The notes below the pieces were generated by a model that was not told where the DNA came from, did not search any database, and saw nothing but the letters and a program-made list of their open reading frames with translations. Position numbers and translations under genes: made by a program. A stretch of DNA of 33,350 nt from Bowdeniella nasicola (GTDB taxonomy: Bacteria; Actinomycetota; Actinomycetes; Actinomycetales; Actinomycetaceae): assembly GCF_001907295.1 (NCBI RefSeq), contig NZ_MQVR01000020.1:1-33350 (forward strand), given 5' to 3'. Every line of letters begins with the position of its first letter. The first letter of the stretch is position 1. Positions 7,529 through 15,312 of this stretch are shown here, one piece after another.

Positions 7529-8277
7529 AGGCCTCTCAGATAGCGTTCGATGGCTGACATCCCCGCATACAACAGCGCAGCGAGGCTACAAAGGATGATG
7601 AGGACGGCGAACAGTCCTTCGGTGTCGACCGAGTCGCGGTACACGGTGAGCAGCAGGCCGAGGCCGCGGCCGCCCATGACGAATTCGCCGACGATCGCGC
7701 CGGTGATCGACAGGGTGAGCCCGCCGCGCAGGCCGGTGAGGATCGCGGGTGAGGCGAGCGGGGCTTGCACGTAGCGGACCATCGTCGCGCCCGCAGCGCC
7801 GTCGAGGCGGGCTGCGTCGATGATGTCGGGGTCGAGATCGCGCACCCCGAGGTGCGTCGTGAGGACGATCGGGAAGAACACCATGAGCGCGCACAGGATG
7901 ATCGTTGGCGTCGTCCCATAGCCCGCCCACATGACGAGCAGCGGTGCGAGGGCGATCGCCGGGATCGCCTGGGAGGCCGCGACCCAGGGCGCAATCGAGC
8001 GTCGCACGAGCTTGGACGTGGCCATGAGGTAGCCGAGCGGGATGCCCGCCGCGGCCCCGAGGGCGGCGCCGCCGAGCGCCGCCTGCAGTGTCGCGAACAG
8101 GTAGGGCCACAGTTCGGCGCCCGTGAGTTCGGCGATGAGGCGGCGCGCGACCGCGAGTGGGGACGGCAGGACGAAGGGGTTGGCGGCCTGGGAGGCGAGG
8201 TGCCATGCGAGCAGCATGAGCAGCGCAAAAATGGCAGGGGCGAACACGCGGCGGCGGCGGGTGATCGCGATGGCCAT
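7522..8277 (-). CDS. ribX: ABC transporter permease, riboflavin type
   Basis: A 251-residue BPD-type inner-membrane permease with about six membrane helices and the cytoplasmic EAA-type coupling loop (DAARLDGAAGATMVRYVQAPLASPAI). ATG 8277 is chosen because GGAAGGA lies six bases upstream; an in-frame ATG at 8322 would add 15 charged residues and start within the riboswitch expression region. It is the first gene after the FMN riboswitch, followed by its binding protein, so it probably imports riboflavin. The family also includes thiamine-precursor and sulfonate permeases. The required ATPase must be borrowed from another locus, as proposed for other RibXY systems. Confidence 0.82.
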   Translation of the reverse strand: MAIAITRRRRVFAPAIFALLMLLAWHLASQAANPFVLPSPLAVARRLIAELTGAELWPYLFATLQAALGGAALGAAAGIPLGYLMATSKLVRRSIAPWVAASQAIPAIALAPLLVMWAGYGTTPTIILCALMVFFPIVLTTHLGVRDLDPDIIDAARLDGAAGATMVRYVQAPLASPAILTGLRGGLTLSITGAIVGEFVMGGRGLGLLLTVYRDSVDTEGLFAVLIILCSLAALLYAGMSAIERYLRGLW

Positions 8278-8290
8278 GCGTCCTTCCCGG

Positions 8291-8298
8291 CTTCGGGG
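8291..8298 (-). promoter_or_regulatory. Candidate switching segment of the FMN riboswitch (CCCCGAAG next to the RBS)
   Basis: In the RNA, CCCCGAAG lies just 5' of the GGAAGGA ribosome-binding site of ribX. It is perfectly complementary to CTTCGGGG at the 5' edge of the aptamer (8458-8465). The aptamer strand normally forms stem P1 when FMN is bound, so the two pairings exclude each other. This is an inference from complementarity only. Confidence 0.4.
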
Positions 8299-8350
8299 GT
8301 AACGCGGCCGCCGACACTTCATGCCTGAGCGAAGGCAAGTGCCGGTGAAC

Positions 8351-8467
8351 GAGCTTCTCCCATCCGGACTTTAACCGTCGGTATCGGAATTTCACCGATT
8401 CAACCGCGCGAGGCGCGCGGGTCGCGGACTATCACCGCCGGTTCAGACTTTCACTGACCCCGAAGCA
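8351..8467 (-). ncRNA. FMN riboswitch (RFN element)
   Basis: Read on the minus strand, the gap between rpe and ribX carries the conserved RFN blocks in order: CTTCGGGG..GTGAAAGTC (P1 and first junction), ACCGGCGGTGATAGTCCGCGA (split here as ACCGGCGG then TGATAGTCCGCGA), a variable GC-rich hairpin, GGTGAAATTCCGATACCGACGG, AGTCCGGATGGGAGAAG closing P1. This matches the FMN aptamer very well. Binding FMN normally lowers expression of downstream genes. No U-rich terminator follows, so control is probably at translation of ribX, or through Rho; this last point is inference. Confidence 0.95.
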
Positions 8468-8481
8468 CGTATGCTGCGGCT

Positions 8482-8487
8482 AGTTTA
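8482..8487 (-). promoter_or_regulatory. Possible -10 element (TAAACT) for the riboswitch transcript
   Basis: TAAACT on the minus strand fits TANNNT and lies about 17 bases before the aptamer starts, a suitable place for the promoter. No clear -35 was found; the candidate region is the end of rpe. Readthrough from rpe is the alternative. Confidence 0.3.
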
Positions 8488-8494
8488 GCAGCCT

Positions 8495-9160
8495 TTAATG
8501 GCAGCAAGCTCCCGTCGCGAGCTCGCGCAGGGCGTCGACCTCGGCGGTCGCGTCCTCCGCCTTGAACACGGCCGAGCCGGCGACAAAGACGTCGGCGCCG
8601 GCATCCGCGCACTGCTCGATGGTTTCGCGGCTCACTCCCCCGTCGACCTGGATCGCGAGCTCGACGCCCTCGCGCTGCGCGGCCGCTCGCGTCCGGCGGA
8701 TCTTCGGCAGCATGGCGGACAAAAACTTTTGTCCGCCAAAGCCGGGCTCGACGGTCATGACGAGGATCATGTCGAGCTCGCCAAGGATGTCCTCATAGGG
8801 CGCGATATCGGTCGCGGGCCGCAGCGCCATGCCGACGCGGGCGCCCTGGGAGCGGATCTCGCGGGCGAGCCGGATGGGGGCTGCGGCGGCTTCGACGTGG
8901 AACGTGACGGAGGCGCAGCCGACCTCGGCGTAGGCCGGCGCCCAGCGGTCGGCGTCGGCGATCATGAGGTGAGCGTCGACGGGCAGGATCTTAGACGCGA
9001 CGATCTGTTCGACGACCGGCAGGCCCCAGGTGAGGTTCGGGACGAAATGGTTATCCATGACGTCGACATGCGCGTAGTCGGCGTTCGCGATTTTTTGCAG
9101 CTCACCGCGCAAATCAAGGATGTCGCAGTTGAGGATCGAGGGCGAAATGGTGACGGACAT
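8495..9160 (-). CDS. rpe: Ribulose-phosphate 3-epimerase
   Basis: Rpe interconverts ribulose-5-phosphate and xylulose-5-phosphate in the pentose phosphate pathway. The 221-residue TIM barrel shows the family's metal and phosphate motifs: [38 protein letters not shown] and FVAGSAVF. It starts nine bases after rsmB, within the fmt-rsmB-rpe run seen in many actinobacteria. The riboswitch operon follows. Confidence 0.97.
   Translation of the reverse strand: MSVTISPSILNCDILDLRGELQKIANADYAHVDVMDNHFVPNLTWGLPVVEQIVASKILPVDAHLMIADADRWAPAYAEVGCASVTFHVEAAAAPIRLAREIRSQGARVGMALRPATDIAPYEDILGELDMILVMTVEPGFGGQKFLSAMLPKIRRTRAAAQREGVELAIQVDGGVSRETIEQCADAGADVFVAGSAVFKAEDATAEVDALRELATGACCH
8714..8737. repeat. 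Perfect 11-base inverted repeat inside rpe
   Basis: The arms GGCGGACAAAA and TTTTGTCCGCC are separated by two bases. The repeat lies over the codons for the conserved GFGGQKF motif of rpe, so protein constraint explains part of it but not the perfect symmetry. Confidence 0.7.
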
Positions 9161-9169
9161 GTAATCAGC

Positions 9170-10522
9170 CTAACGAGTAAAGACGGTGCCAAACATCGCA
9201 TCGGTGCCGTGGCGGTGCGGCCACAGCTGGACATTGTCGCCTTCCGGCAGTTCGATGTCGGTAGCGATCGCGCCACGCAGGATCTCGGGCGCGCTCAACT
9301 GCGTGAGCCCGAGGGTCTTCGTCGCATGGCGCACCTGCGTGAGGGTCTCAGCGACCAGCGGTGAGCACGTGACGTAGACGAGCACTCCCCCGTCGCGCAG
9401 GGCGCCTGCGGCCGAGGTGAGAAGCTCGCGCTGCAGCGCGGTGAGCTCCTCGAGGTCGGCGGGGCGTTTGCGCCAGCGCGCCTCTGGGCGGCGGCGCAGC
9501 GAGCCCGTGCCGGTGCAGGGCGCATCGAGCAGGATCCGGTCGTACTTCTTCGGCTCCGCTTCCCCGATCTCGCGGCCGTCACCGACGCGGATCTGAACGT
9601 CCTCAAACGGCGCGAGCGAGGATCGCACGAGCTCGGCGCGATGCTCGAAGACCTCGTTCGCGACGAGGTGGGCGCCGCGACGGGCCGCTTCGGCGGCGAG
9701 GATGCCGGCCTTGCCGCCCGGGCCCGCGCACATGTCGAGCCAGGCGCTATCGGGACCCTCGAGGGGCGCGTGCATGGCGAGCAGCGTCATGAGCTGGCTG
9801 CCCTCGTCTTGGACGGCGACCTTGCCCGAACGCACCTCGCGGATGCGGCCCGGGTTGCCGCGCGACATGCGCAGCCCGATCGGCGAGTACAGGGTTGGTT
9901 CGACGTCGAAGGGCAGGTGCCGCTGCAGTGCGGCTCGGTCCCCGATCCGTACCGCGAGATCAACGCTCGGCGGGTTGTTGTTGGCGACGAGGAGCTTGGT
10001 GAGGTCGCGCGGGTCATCGCCGTGGCTGGCGAGCGCGGCCGACAGTTCGGTCACGAGCCAGGACGGGTGGGAGTACCAGTGGGCGATGCCGTCGCGGCCG
10101 GCAAGAACGTCGCAGCGCCACTCGGCAAGGTCGCGGCGCGAGAGCGTGCGCAGCACGCCGTTGACGAATCCGGTGGGCCGGTGGCCGCAGTATTCCCGGG
10201 TCGCATCGACGGCCTGGGAGACAACGGCGTGGGGCGAGGTTTTGAGCGCGAGCATGTCGTGCGCGGCCATGCGCAGGATCGCGCGCACAGGCGGGTCAAG
10301 CTCGCCCATCGAGCGGCGGCCGGTGATGAGGCGGAAGATCGCGTCGTAGCGGCCGGTCAGGCGAGAGGTGCCGTAGACGAGCTCGGTCGCGAACGCGGCA
10401 TCGCGGGGGCTGAGTTGGGCCTGGCGCAGGATCTCGGGCAGGCGAATACTGGCGTAGGCCTCCTCCAGATCAATATCGAGCAGCGTGTCGATCGCGACGC
10501 GGCGGGAATCGGTCAGGCTCAT
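9170..10522 (-). CDS. rsmB: 16S rRNA (cytosine-967-C5)-methyltransferase RsmB
   Basis: RsmB (Sun/Fmu) methylates C967 of 16S rRNA using S-adenosylmethionine. The N-terminal NusB-like RNA-binding domain spans about residues 5-135. The catalytic domain has the SAM motif DMCAGPGGK (263-271), the catalytic motif LDAPC with Cys336, and the second cysteine motif VTCSP (Cys386). ATG 10522 is chosen because it forms an ATGA overlap with the fmt stop and matches the family N-terminus; upstream in-frame codons lie inside fmt. The length, 450 residues, is typical. Confidence 0.95.
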   Translation of the reverse strand: MSLTDSRRVAIDTLLDIDLEEAYASIRLPEILRQAQLSPRDAAFATELVYGTSRLTGRYDAIFRLITGRRSMGELDPPVRAILRMAAHDMLALKTSPHAVVSQAVDATREYCGHRPTGFVNGVLRTLSRRDLAEWRCDVLAGRDGIAHWYSHPSWLVTELSAALASHGDDPRDLTKLLVANNNPPSVDLAVRIGDRAALQRHLPFDVEPTLYSPIGLRMSRGNPGRIREVRSGKVAVQDEGSQLMTLLAMHAPLEGPDSAWLDMCAGPGGKAGILAAEAARRGAHLVANEVFEHRAELVRSSLAPFEDVQIRVGDGREIGEAEPKKYDRILLDAPCTGTGSLRRRPEARWRKRPADLEELTALQRELLTSAAGALRDGGVLVYVTCSPLVAETLTQVRHATKTLGLTQLSAPEILRGAIATDIELPEGDNVQLWPHRHGTDAMFGTVFTR

Positions 10523-11448
10523 GAGCGGTCCTCGAACCGCTGCTCGCCGCGGTAGCCGCGCAGCCACGCGTCGCCGGACATCGGCTTCTTTCCTGCCGGT
10601 GCGATCGACTCCAACGTGAGCGCGCCGTCGCCGCACGCGACGACGAGCTGGCCATCGATCAGGGTGAAGGCTCCCGGCTCATCGCCCTCGATCGCGCCGG
10701 TCGGCGAAGCGGCAAGCACCTTGACGCGCAGCCCCTCGCTCGTGACGGTCCACGCGCCCGGGTCGGGCGTGAACGCGCGGATCTTGCGGTCGATTGTCTC
10801 GGCGTCGAGCGACCAGGTGATCTGGCCTTCGGCGGGGCTCAGTTGGGCGGCGTGACTGATGCCATCCTCGCGCTGCAGCTCGGGCGTGATCTCGCCGTTT
10901 GCATAGCGCCTGAGCACGTCGGAGAAGAAGGTGGCGCCCTGCTCGGCGAGGATGTCGAGGGCTTCGCCGGTCGTCGCGCGCTCGGGCACGTCGATCACTT
11001 GGCTGCCGAGGACCGGGCCGGTGTCGAGGCCCGCGTCGATGACGAAGACGCTGACGCCCATCTGATCTGCGCCCGCTTCGATGGAGCGCTGGACCGGGGC
11101 GGCGCCGCGGAAGGAGGGCAGGAGGGAAAAGTGCAGGTTGATCCAGCCGTAGCGCACGAGCTCGAAGGCGGTCGCGGGTACGAGCGCACCGTACGCGACG
11201 ACGGCGACCGCGTCGGCGTTGTGGTCGGCGACCCACTGCGCGGTCGCTTCGTCCTTCAGCGTTGCCGTCTTATAGACGGGGATGCCCAGCTCGTCGGCGG
11301 CGGTCGCGACCGGCGAGGGGTGCAGCGTGCGGCCGCGCTTGCCGCGCGCGTCGGGCATCGTAATGACGCCGACGACGTCGTGGTCGGCAGCGAGGGCGCG
11401 CAGGGCGACAGCGGCGGGTGCCGGGGTGCCGGCAAACAGCAGTCTCAT
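10519..11448 (-). CDS. fmt: Methionyl-tRNA formyltransferase
   Basis: Fmt formylates initiator Met-tRNA with 10-formyl-tetrahydrofolate. The 309-residue protein has the N-terminal formyltransferase fold (MRLLFAGTP), the catalytic trio Asn104, His106 (NLHFSLLPSFRGAAPVQ) and Asp142 (LDTGP), and a C-terminal OB-fold tRNA-binding domain (about 205-309). Its ATG overlaps the HAD gene stop by four bases and its TGA overlaps rsmB's ATG. A def gene, often adjacent, is not in the window. Confidence 0.97.
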   Translation of the reverse strand: MRLLFAGTPAPAAVALRALAADHDVVGVITMPDARGKRGRTLHPSPVATAADELGIPVYKTATLKDEATAQWVADHNADAVAVVAYGALVPATAFELVRYGWINLHFSLLPSFRGAAPVQRSIEAGADQMGVSVFVIDAGLDTGPVLGSQVIDVPERATTGEALDILAEQGATFFSDVLRRYANGEITPELQREDGISHAAQLSPAEGQITWSLDAETIDRKIRAFTPDPGAWTVTSEGLRVKVLAASPTGAIEGDEPGAFTLIDGQLVVACGDGALTLESIAPAGKKPMSGDAWLRGYRGEQRFEDRS

Positions 11449-12071
11449 ACTCCGGCGGCTCCCGTCATGTCGCGGGCCCAGGCGCGCGCATCGACCGCGT
11501 TCGTAAACAGGTGCGTGGTGAGCCCGACACTTTCTGCGCCGGCGATGTTCGCCTCGCTGTCGTCGAGGAACCCGGTGGTGCGCACATCGAGGTCCCAGCG
11601 CTCGAGCGCGCGGGTGTAGATTTCGGGGTTCGGCTTCGCGATGCCTTCCTCGCCCGAGACGAGGATGTCGTCGAACTGGGCGAGCGCGGGCGCGGCGGCC
11701 TGCGCGTGGTGGAAGGTTTCGGCGGACCAGTTCGTCAGGGCATACAGCGTGACGCCCGCGGCCTTGAGGTCATCGATGAGCTGGGAGGTGCCGCGCACGA
11801 GGCCGACGAGCGACCGGTCGAAGTGATCGACGTAGTGTTGCAGGGCGTCGGCCCCTTCCGCATCGCCGCTGCTGCGCAGGTCCGCCACCCATTCGGCGAA
11901 CGGTTTGCCCGCGTCGTGATCGGCGTTGCGGGTAAAGAAGTCGAGACGCGTGAGCAGATCTTCGGCGTCCTGCCCGGTGTACTGCTCCGGGAGGGCCGGG
12001 CGTGGATCCCACGTGATGACGACATTTCCCAGATCGAATATCAGGGTCGAAAGCGAACGGGTCACAGCCAT
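11445..12071 (-). CDS. HAD-family phosphatase (YihX-like)
   Basis: A 208-residue haloacid-dehalogenase-superfamily hydrolase with a four-helix cap. Motif I is FDLGNVV with nucleophile Asp13; the usual second Asp is Gly, as in the YihX/epoxide-hydrolase N-terminal group. Motif II is LTNWS (Thr113), motif III Lys146 (AKPNPEIY), motif IV FLDDSEANI (Asp170/171). YihX removes phosphate from glucose-1-phosphate, but the substrate here is unknown. It lies 11 bases after priA and overlaps fmt by four bases. Confidence 0.85.
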   Translation of the reverse strand: MAVTRSLSTLIFDLGNVVITWDPRPALPEQYTGQDAEDLLTRLDFFTRNADHDAGKPFAEWVADLRSSGDAEGADALQHYVDHFDRSLVGLVRGTSQLIDDLKAAGVTLYALTNWSAETFHHAQAAAPALAQFDDILVSGEEGIAKPNPEIYTRALERWDLDVRTTGFLDDSEANIAGAESVGLTTHLFTNAVDARAWARDMTGAAGV

Positions 12072-12082
12072 CCTTCGTCGTA

Positions 12083-14050
12083 CTACAGGTCGAGTGGGTC
12101 CATTGTCGCACTGATCGGGCTTTCACCTCGTACCGAGCGGCGCCGGATGAGGGCCGCGACCTCGGTTCGCAGGGCGGGGGCGCCGGCGTGCGGGACGCGA
12201 ATGAGGAGCCGGTCGCGGTCCTCGCTCACGGCGATCGGCCCGAGGACTTCCGCACCGGGGGCGACGTCGCTGAGGGCCATTGCGACGTCGCGCAGGTTGC
12301 CCTTGGCGGCGGTCAGTTCGGCGACGCACGCGACCGGCGGCAGGTGGAGTTCGGCGCGTTCAGCGAGCTGGTCGCGGGCGGCGCGCGGGAAGTCGGCGCG
12401 GATGAGAGTTTGTGTGACGTACTCGTCGCTGCGGCCCGTGAGGACGAACCGGCCGCCATCGTGCGCGGGTTTGACGAGTGCCCAGGCGTTCGCGAGCTGG
12501 GTGAGGGCGTGCGCGGTCGCGGAAAGTTCCGTGCGGGAGGTCATCACCGACACGTCGAGCGCGATCGCGGCTTCATAGCCATTCGGTGCCAGGGGCTCGG
12601 CGCCCGGCGTGGCGACGACGATCGCGGGCCGGTCATCGACTCGCTCAATGATCCCGGTGCGCGCCCCGGACAGGCGAATGAGGGTGCCGGGGAAAGCGCG
12701 TCCTAGCTCTTCTGCGGTGCGCTCCGAGCCGAACGCGCCGGAGCGGAAGTGCGTGCCCTCGCAGTGGCGACAGACGAGGCGCGTCGTGAGGTGGCCCGCC
12801 CAGATGCAGCGTGCCCGGTCCGCCGCAACAAGACTCACGGGAGACGCGCAGCTCGGGCAGCGGGCGTCGGCGCCGCAGCGCTGACAGCGGACGACGTTGA
12901 CGTAGCCGGCGCGGGGCACGAGGAAGAGCACGGGGCCGCGCTGCAGGGCCTCGCGCGCGACCGCAACCGCGATCGACGGGAGCCGCTGCAGCGGCCCCGA
13001 GGTGGGATCCCCGTCGAGGACACGCGCGCCGGCCGCGCGCAGGGCGTCGCGACTGGGCTCGGATGAATCGGCCTCGCCGCGTTCGATGAGGAGCTGGGTT
13101 TGCAGACTGCGGCCGTAGGACAGGAAGATCGTCGCCCCGGCGCGGGCGAGCGCGATGCGCCAGACCTGTGGGCGCGGGGCGTGCCGCTCGCGCAGCAGCG
13201 GGTCGGCCTCGTCGAGCACGATGGTGGCGCCGAGGTCGGGCAGCGGCGCCCAGGCGGCGGAGCGGGTGCCGACGACGACGTCGACCTGGCCGAGCAGGGC
13301 AAGGAGGAAGGAGCGGTATCGTTCCGGTGGGCTTTGGGCCGAGCCGTAGCCGATCGCGGGAATGCCCGCTTGCGACAGTGCCGCGACGAGGCTGTCGATA
13401 TCGCGCGCGGCGGGCACGATGATGATCGCGCGACGTGCCGAGGCGAGCGTCGCCATCGCGAGCTCCACCGCTTCGGCGATGATGCTCTGATTGCCGTCGA
13501 TCACGCCCGGCACGACCTGCCGCACTAGGCACGGGCTCGCACCGCTCGCGAGGCGCTGCAGCAGGTGGTCCCCGTCGGGATAGGCCCGAAACAGCTCACC
13601 GTTCGCCGAGCGCGGCGGCGCCGGGCGGGCGGGAGAGCTCACGCGTTCCGTCACGCTCTTTTCCGTGCGGGCATGCCGCGGCGGGATCGCGAGGCGAAGG
13701 ACGTCGCTGACCGTGCCGGCATAGTGCGTCGCGACCTGCGTGGCGGCGCGATAGACCTCCTCGGTCAGCACCGGCAGGTCGGAGACGATCGTGCGCAGCG
13801 GCTTGAGGTCGCCGGGGTGGTCGGAGCCGTCGGTAAGCGCCGTGATGAAGCCCTGCCGATCGCTCGGCCCGAACCGCGCGGTGATGCGCTGGCCGATACG
13901 AGCCGTGGCCGCGAGGTTGTCGGGCAGCGCGTAGTCGTATTCGGCGTCGAGGTGGGGCGCCGGAAGGTCGAGACGCACGACGGCGACGGGGCCGCGGTGG
14001 CGTTCGGGTGCCGGGAGGGCGAGGCCCGGCAATTCCGGCTGGTCGGTCAT
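12083..14050 (-). CDS. priA: PriA-like primosomal protein lacking ATPase motifs
   Basis: PriA restarts stalled replication forks. This 655-residue protein keeps the N-terminal DNA-binding domain (about 20-120; VAVVRLDLPAPHLDAEYDYALP) and a zinc-binding region with Cys389, 392, 398, 401, 415, 427 and 430. The helicase core is degenerate: the Walker A site reads PGVIDGNQS (181-189) with no GKT, and Walker B is VLDEAD (278-283). Loss of ATPase motifs is known for actinobacterial PriA, so this is probably a structural restart protein and not a pseudogene. ATG 14050 has AGGA four bases upstream. Confidence 0.9.
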   Translation of the reverse strand: MTDQPELPGLALPAPERHRGPVAVVRLDLPAPHLDAEYDYALPDNLAATARIGQRITARFGPSDRQGFITALTDGSDHPGDLKPLRTIVSDLPVLTEEVYRAATQVATHYAGTVSDVLRLAIPPRHARTEKSVTERVSSPARPAPPRSANGELFRAYPDGDHLLQRLASGASPCLVRQVVPGVIDGNQSIIAEAVELAMATLASARRAIIIVPAARDIDSLVAALSQAGIPAIGYGSAQSPPERYRSFLLALLGQVDVVVGTRSAAWAPLPDLGATIVLDEADPLLRERHAPRPQVWRIALARAGATIFLSYGRSLQTQLLIERGEADSSEPSRDALRAAGARVLDGDPTSGPLQRLPSIAVAVAREALQRGPVLFLVPRAGYVNVVRCQRCGADARCPSCASPVSLVAADRARCIWAGHLTTRLVCRHCEGTHFRSGAFGSERTAEELGRAFPGTLIRLSGARTGIIERVDDRPAIVVATPGAEPLAPNGYEAAIALDVSVMTSRTELSATAHALTQLANAWALVKPAHDGGRFVLTGRSDEYVTQTLIRADFPRAARDQLAERAELHLPPVACVAELTAAKGNLRDVAMALSDVAPGAEVLGPIAVSEDRDRLLIRVPHAGAPALRTEVAALIRRRSVRGESPISATMDPLDL

Positions 14051-14079
14051 GATTCCTATGGAACCATGAAGTGGCGACG

Positions 14080-15282
14080 CTAGTGAACAGCCGCCTTGAG
14101 GTCGGCGACGCGGTCGGTACGCTCCCACGTGAAGTCGGGCAGTTCGCGGCCGAAGTGGCCGTAGGCAGCCGTCTGCCGGTAGATCGGACGCAGCAGGTCG
14201 AGTTCTTCGACGATCGCGGCGGGCCGCAGGTCGAACACGGATTCGATGATGCGCGACAGCTCGGCGTCGGGCAGCTGGCCGGTCCCGAAGGTCTCGACGT
14301 ACAGGCCGAGCGGGCGCGCCATGCCGATGCCGTAGGAGACCTGAACCTCGCAGCGCGACGCAAGGCCCGCGGCGACGACGTTCTTCGCGACCCAGCGCAT
14401 CGCGTAGGCCGCAGAGCGGTCGACCTTGGACGGATCCTTGCCGGAGAAGGCGCCGCCGCCGTGGCGTGCCATGCCGCCGTAGGTGTCGACGATGATCTTG
14501 CGGCCGGTCAGGCCCGCGTCGCCGCGCGGACCGCCGACCTCGAACGAGCCGGACGGGTTGACGTAAATACTGAGGTCGTCGGCGCTCGCGTCGAACCCGG
14601 CCGCCTGCAGGACTGGCGTGACGACGTGCTCGATGATCTGCTCGCGCAAAACGTCCTGGCTCATGTCACGGATGTGCTGGTTGGACACGACGATCGAGTC
14701 GATCCCGACGGGCGTATCGCCGTCGTAACGCACCGTAACCTGGGATTTGCCGTCCGGGTACAGGCCGGTGACGGTGCCGTCTTTGCGGACCGCGGCCATG
14801 CGTTCGGTCAGGCGGTGGGAGAGGTGGATCGGCAGCGGCATGAGCTCGGGCGTGTCTTCGCACGCATAGCCGAACATGAGGCCCTGGTCGCCCGCGCCCT
14901 GCGCATCGCGCGGATCGACGGAACCGCCACGCAGTTCCCAGGACTTATCGACGCCGCCGGCGATCTCGCCGGACTGCTGGTCGATGGAAACGAGCACGCC
15001 GCACGAATCCGCATCGAAGCTGGCCTCCGAGGAGGTGTAGCCGATGCTCCGGATCTGGTTGCGCACGACCTCGGGGATCTCGACGTAGTCCGTCGTCGAC
15101 AACTCGCCCACGACCTGCACGAAGCCGGTCGTCGCGAGGGTTTCGATCGCGACGCGCGCGGACGGGTCGGTGCGCAACACCTCGTCAAGGATCGCGTCGG
15201 AGATTTGGTCGCACACCTTATCCGGGTGGCCTTCGGTTACAGATTCGGACGTAAACAGTCGTCGGGCGTTGGGCTCAGTCAC
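14080..15282 (-). CDS. metK: S-adenosylmethionine synthetase
   Basis: MetK makes S-adenosylmethionine from ATP and methionine. The 400-residue protein has the conserved ATP and Mg2+ motifs [16 protein letters not shown] (18-33), [12 protein letters not shown] (129-140), and the Gly-rich [16 protein letters not shown] near residue 270, giving the three-domain family architecture at full length. It lies 30 bases after coaBC and 29 before priA, the usual actinobacterial context. Confidence 0.98.
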   Translation of the reverse strand: MTEPNARRLFTSESVTEGHPDKVCDQISDAILDEVLRTDPSARVAIETLATTGFVQVVGELSTTDYVEIPEVVRNQIRSIGYTSSEASFDADSCGVLVSIDQQSGEIAGGVDKSWELRGGSVDPRDAQGAGDQGLMFGYACEDTPELMPLPIHLSHRLTERMAAVRKDGTVTGLYPDGKSQVTVRYDGDTPVGIDSIVVSNQHIRDMSQDVLREQIIEHVVTPVLQAAGFDASADDLSIYVNPSGSFEVGGPRGDAGLTGRKIIVDTYGGMARHGGGAFSGKDPSKVDRSAAYAMRWVAKNVVAAGLASRCEVQVSYGIGMARPLGLYVETFGTGQLPDAELSRIIESVFDLRPAAIVEELDLLRPIYRQTAAYGHFGRELPDFTWERTDRVADLKAAVH

Positions 15283-15312
15283 GCCCCTAAGTGTACGACG
15301 CTACGGGCTGGC

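Noticed and set aside
10523-10636. N-terminal extension of rsmB into fmt
   Set aside because: The residues are Arg-rich, out of frame with fmt and not part of the RsmB family; ATG 10522 gives the usual ATGA overlap.
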